DNA of 64,000 bases from Cystobacter fuscus DSM 2262 (GTDB taxonomy: Bacteria > Myxococcota > Myxococcia > Myxococcales > Myxococcaceae). The stretch is taken from assembly GCF_000335475.2 (NCBI RefSeq), contig NZ_ANAH02000064.1, positions 124,001-188,000 of the forward strand, in the 5' to 3' direction. The position numbers and the translations under genes are program-made. Positions 63,185-64,000 of the stretch are shown in pieces; positions within the stretch are counted from its first letter, which is position 1; each line of letters starts with the position of its first letter. The notes beneath the pieces were generated by a model, which had not been told where the DNA came from, searched no databases, and was given only the letters and a program-made list of their open reading frames with translations.

Positions 63185-63903
63185 ATCCTCGCTGGTTGCA
63201 GGAAGCCGTCGCGGCGTGCAAGGAGCCGTATTCACCCTCGTTTCCCCGGGTGATGAACAGGGTATGGGTCCTGCGCGTCGTCCATGTGGAGCGCATCCCC
63301 CGGATCACACCTGAGAAGGTGAAGATCTGGCTGTCCAAATTGGGCTTTCGGGTCGATCACTCCTACTTCGATCGCCATATGCATGGGTGCATGGCCGTGG
63401 GCAGGGGCTTTGGGTTCATCTTCTGTGACAGTACCGACGAAGCCCACGTTCAGAACTTTACCGTGGCGCATGAACTGGGCCACTTCGTGTTGGAGTATCT
63501 ACTGCCCCGTGAGCGGGCACAACTCGCGTTGGGTGAGAGCGCCCTCCAGGTGTTCGACAAAGGCCGCGAGCCTTCTGCCGGGGATGCCCTGTACTCCATC
63601 CTCGCGGGTGTTCCGCTCCAGCAGGAGTCCGTCATGGAGCGGAGCGACGAGGGTGAAATCGAAAGAGGGACGATTGATGAAGCGGAGTACCGGGCGGATC
63701 GCGTGGCCTTCGAACTCCTGGCTCCCGCGAAGTACGTCCTGCCCAGGGTGAAGGGCCTTCCCCGGGATGAGGCCGTGGCTCTGCTGGAGACCCAGTTCGG
63801 ACTGCCCCGACTCAAGGCTCGCGCCTACGCCCACCTGATGCTCGGGTCCGAGCACCAGGGTTTTTGTATCCGGAAATATCTTGGAGAGGAGGATGATGAA
63901 TGA
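63181..63903 (+). CDS. ImmA/IrrE-family zinc metallopeptidase
   Basis: This 240-residue protein has the zinc motif HELGH at 97-101 and a likely third ligand in DEAEYRADRVAFELL, typical of ImmA/IrrE (COG2856) peptidases. In known systems the peptidase cleaves an XRE-type repressor after DNA damage or cell signals. Here the preceding small HTH protein is the natural candidate substrate. The gene is coupled by ATGA to both neighbours. Confidence 0.88.
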   Translation: MNPRWLQEAVAACKEPYSPSFPRVMNRVWVLRVVHVERIPRITPEKVKIWLSKLGFRVDHSYFDRHMHGCMAVGRGFGFIFCDSTDEAHVQNFTVAHELGHFVLEYLLPRERAQLALGESALQVFDKGREPSAGDALYSILAGVPLQQESVMERSDEGEIERGTIDEAEYRADRVAFELLAPAKYVLPRVKGLPRDEAVALLETQFGLPRLKARAYAHLMLGSEHQGFCIRKYLGEEDDE

Positions 63904-64000
63904 GCATGGATGAGGGGGACGCTCCAGACGATGGAGACGGAGATGGTCCCGAGGCGGAGAGAGGGTTCATCCGGGACGGGGATTTCCGGTCGGGCTTTGG
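63900..64000 (+). CDS. Start of an unknown gene, fourth in the sigma/ImmA operon (partial)
   Basis: The ATG at 63900 overlaps the peptidase stop codon (ATGA) and opens a frame to the window end. The 33 visible residues are very acidic (MSMDEGDAPDDGDGDG) and then more mixed. No family can be named from this. It is likely the effector or another regulator of the operon. Confidence 0.6.
   Translation, partial: MSMDEGDAPDDGDGDGPEAERGFIRDGDFRSGF

Overview
The window is GC-rich chromosomal DNA from a delta-proteobacterial myxobacterium, probably of the Archangium/Cystobacter/Melittangium group. This is inferred from content, not from a database match. The evidence is a DUF2381-family protein, a DUF2378-family protein, SitA-type lipoprotein toxins, large modular Ser/Thr kinases, a PilZ protein, Cys-rich and DNRLRE-type lipoproteins and a CglF-like small secreted protein. 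No rRNA, tRNA or CRISPR array was seen. Most of the window is densely packed genes, with strong hairpins at several convergent gene ends.

Layout. 0-5.3 kb: end of an unknown gene, DUF2381, a SitA5-like toxin with its immunity gene, and a MarR/FAD-monooxygenase pair. 5.4-14.2 kb: an HNH protein, an RND efflux operon (outer-membrane factor, adaptor, pump) divergent from a MarR regulator with two matching operator palindromes between them, a CglF-like peptide and a D-2-hydroxyacid dehydrogenase. 14.3-21.9 kb: a 1340-residue kinase/cyclase-like/AAA regulator and a coupled three-gene sterol-oxidase-type operon. 21.9-24.5 kb: an island of decayed genes (histidine kinase, Rpn nuclease, IS4-type transposase, truncated lipoprotein toxin). 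24.6-35 kb: DUF2378, a Ski2-like helicase, PEP carboxylase, a Cys-rich lipoprotein, PilZ, GNAT, and E1 alpha/beta of a 2-oxoacid dehydrogenase. 35-46.9 kb: a kinase with duplicated STAS-like/zinc-ribbon modules, a DNRLRE/propeller lipoprotein, two possible sensor proteins, a di-haem cytochrome, an aminopeptidase P, and a phosphoribosyltransferase/hydrolase pair. 47-58.2 kb: an isoquinoline 1-oxidoreductase-like molybdoenzyme, LysR/alcohol dehydrogenase, a GroEL paralogue, a sulfur module (persulfide dioxygenase-like plus TauE/SafE), a deleted second copy of the SitA/SitI cassette, and TetR/sterol desaturase. 58.5-64 kb: a TIGR04141 (DUF6119) protein, a FeeM-like N-acyltransferase with a haem-oxygenase-like diiron enzyme, and an overlapping operon of sigma factor, HTH protein, ImmA/IrrE metallopeptidase and a gene leaving the window.

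Themes. Contact-dependent competition is represented three times: one intact toxin/immunity pair, one doubly deleted copy 54 kb away, and one toxin cut off at an IS remnant. Local repressor circuits stand out because their palindromes can be read directly (MarR at 5.3 kb, MarR at 12.4 kb, TetR at 58.2 kb). The least explained parts are the sigma/HTH/ImmA operon at the right edge with its TIGR04141 neighbour, the FeeM plus diiron enzyme pair, the DAC-like sensor at 42 kb, and the three-gene sterol-oxidase operon whose hydrolase has a Cys in the nucleophile position.
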